Assembly (NCBI GenBank): GCA_937983105.1 | Contig: CALKAM010000119.1 | Coordinates: 1 to 61,166, forward strand | DNA length: 61,166 nt | Direction of reading: 5' to 3' | Origin: Planifilum sp021793745 | GTDB taxonomy: Bacteria; Bacillota; Bacilli; Thermoactinomycetales; DSM-44946 | Shown here: piece by piece, positions 61,151-61,166 of the stretch | Position numbering within the stretch: position 1 is the first letter of the stretch | Layout: each line of letters starts with the position of its first letter | The notes under the pieces: model-generated | The model's input: only the letters and a program-made list of their open reading frames with translations | What the model was told of the DNA's origin: nothing | The model's database searches: none | Made by a program: the position numbers and the translations under genes

Positions 61151-61166
61151 TGAATTCGGAATAAAA

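Noticed and set aside
1..61166. CRISPR array, tRNA or rRNA genes
   Set aside because: No regularly spaced repeats, cloverleaf with a GTTCGAATC-type T-arm, or rRNA-like segment was found on reading; a dedicated scan was not possible.

Overview
The window is about 61 kb of GC-rich, gene-dense DNA from an endospore-forming member of the Bacillota. The evidence is a spoVAC-spoVAD-spoVAE operon, a YhcN/YlaJ-type spore lipoprotein, AbrB, the YlbF/YlbG pair, YlaN, YugN and YqhY-like Asp23, together with strong AGGAGG ribosome sites and many TTG/GTG starts. High GC with this gene set points to a thermophilic lineage such as Thermoactinomycetaceae; that placement is inference. I see no complete mobile element, CRISPR array, rRNA or tRNA.

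Layout. 1-2.6 kb: 5' part of a rifampicin phosphotransferase/PEP-synthase gene (rph) behind a sigma-A promoter, a ydaO-type c-di-AMP riboswitch and a terminator. 2.6-5.2 kb: an MFS exporter, ylbG, a Cys-rich small gene and ricF (ylbF). 5.2-8.8 kb: an overlapping DNA-repair pair, XPB helicase plus a PF13625-type partner. 9-15.4 kb: a PrcB-like lipoprotein, a 24-bp-repeat peptide gene, mgtE, a CNNM/CBS transporter, an SPFH/ribbon-helix-helix pair and a HAD phosphatase with an anomalous start. 15.5-24.8 kb: AtoE, cupin, CBS and YetF-type proteins, an MHS transporter, two small membrane proteins and a two-component system followed by a tiny lipoprotein. 24.8-34.5 kb: M20 amidohydrolase, YugN, Asp23, SDR, NYN RNase-like protein, divergent citA/citR, ylaN, glutaminase, thioesterase and abrB. 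34.6-43 kb: alanine/Na+ symporter, a frameshifted two-TM gene, M29 aminopeptidase, free-Met-(R)-SO reductase, Nudix, thioesterase, DHA2 exporter, YfhP-like hydrolase and a phosphatase. 43-46.5 kb: an acetoin/2-oxoacid dehydrogenase operon (E1alpha, E1beta, E2). 46.5-49 kb: germination genes. 49.8-52 kb: glutamate dehydrogenase and a GNAT. 52-59 kb: a six-gene sugar operon (epimerase, two Gfo/Idh/MocA dehydrogenases, ABC binding protein, two permeases). 59.5-61.1 kb: trmB and rpsD with a structured leader.

How the genes may work together. Carbon and nitrogen functions dominate: glutaminase, glutamate dehydrogenase, citrate synthase, the 2-oxoacid dehydrogenase and the sugar operon all feed central metabolism. 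The sugar operon pairs oxidoreductases with an epimerase and lacks both a transporter ATPase and a glycosidase, suggesting oxidation/epimerisation of an imported glycoside powered by an ATPase encoded elsewhere.

Most interesting leads: c-di-AMP control of an antibiotic-inactivation-type gene; the redox-sugar operon with a roughly 130-residue coiled-coil insert in its MalF-type permease; structured RNA candidates near 9.6, 15.4, 31.9 and 36.6 kb; and two frame anomalies (HAD start, G6 tract in the two-TM gene).
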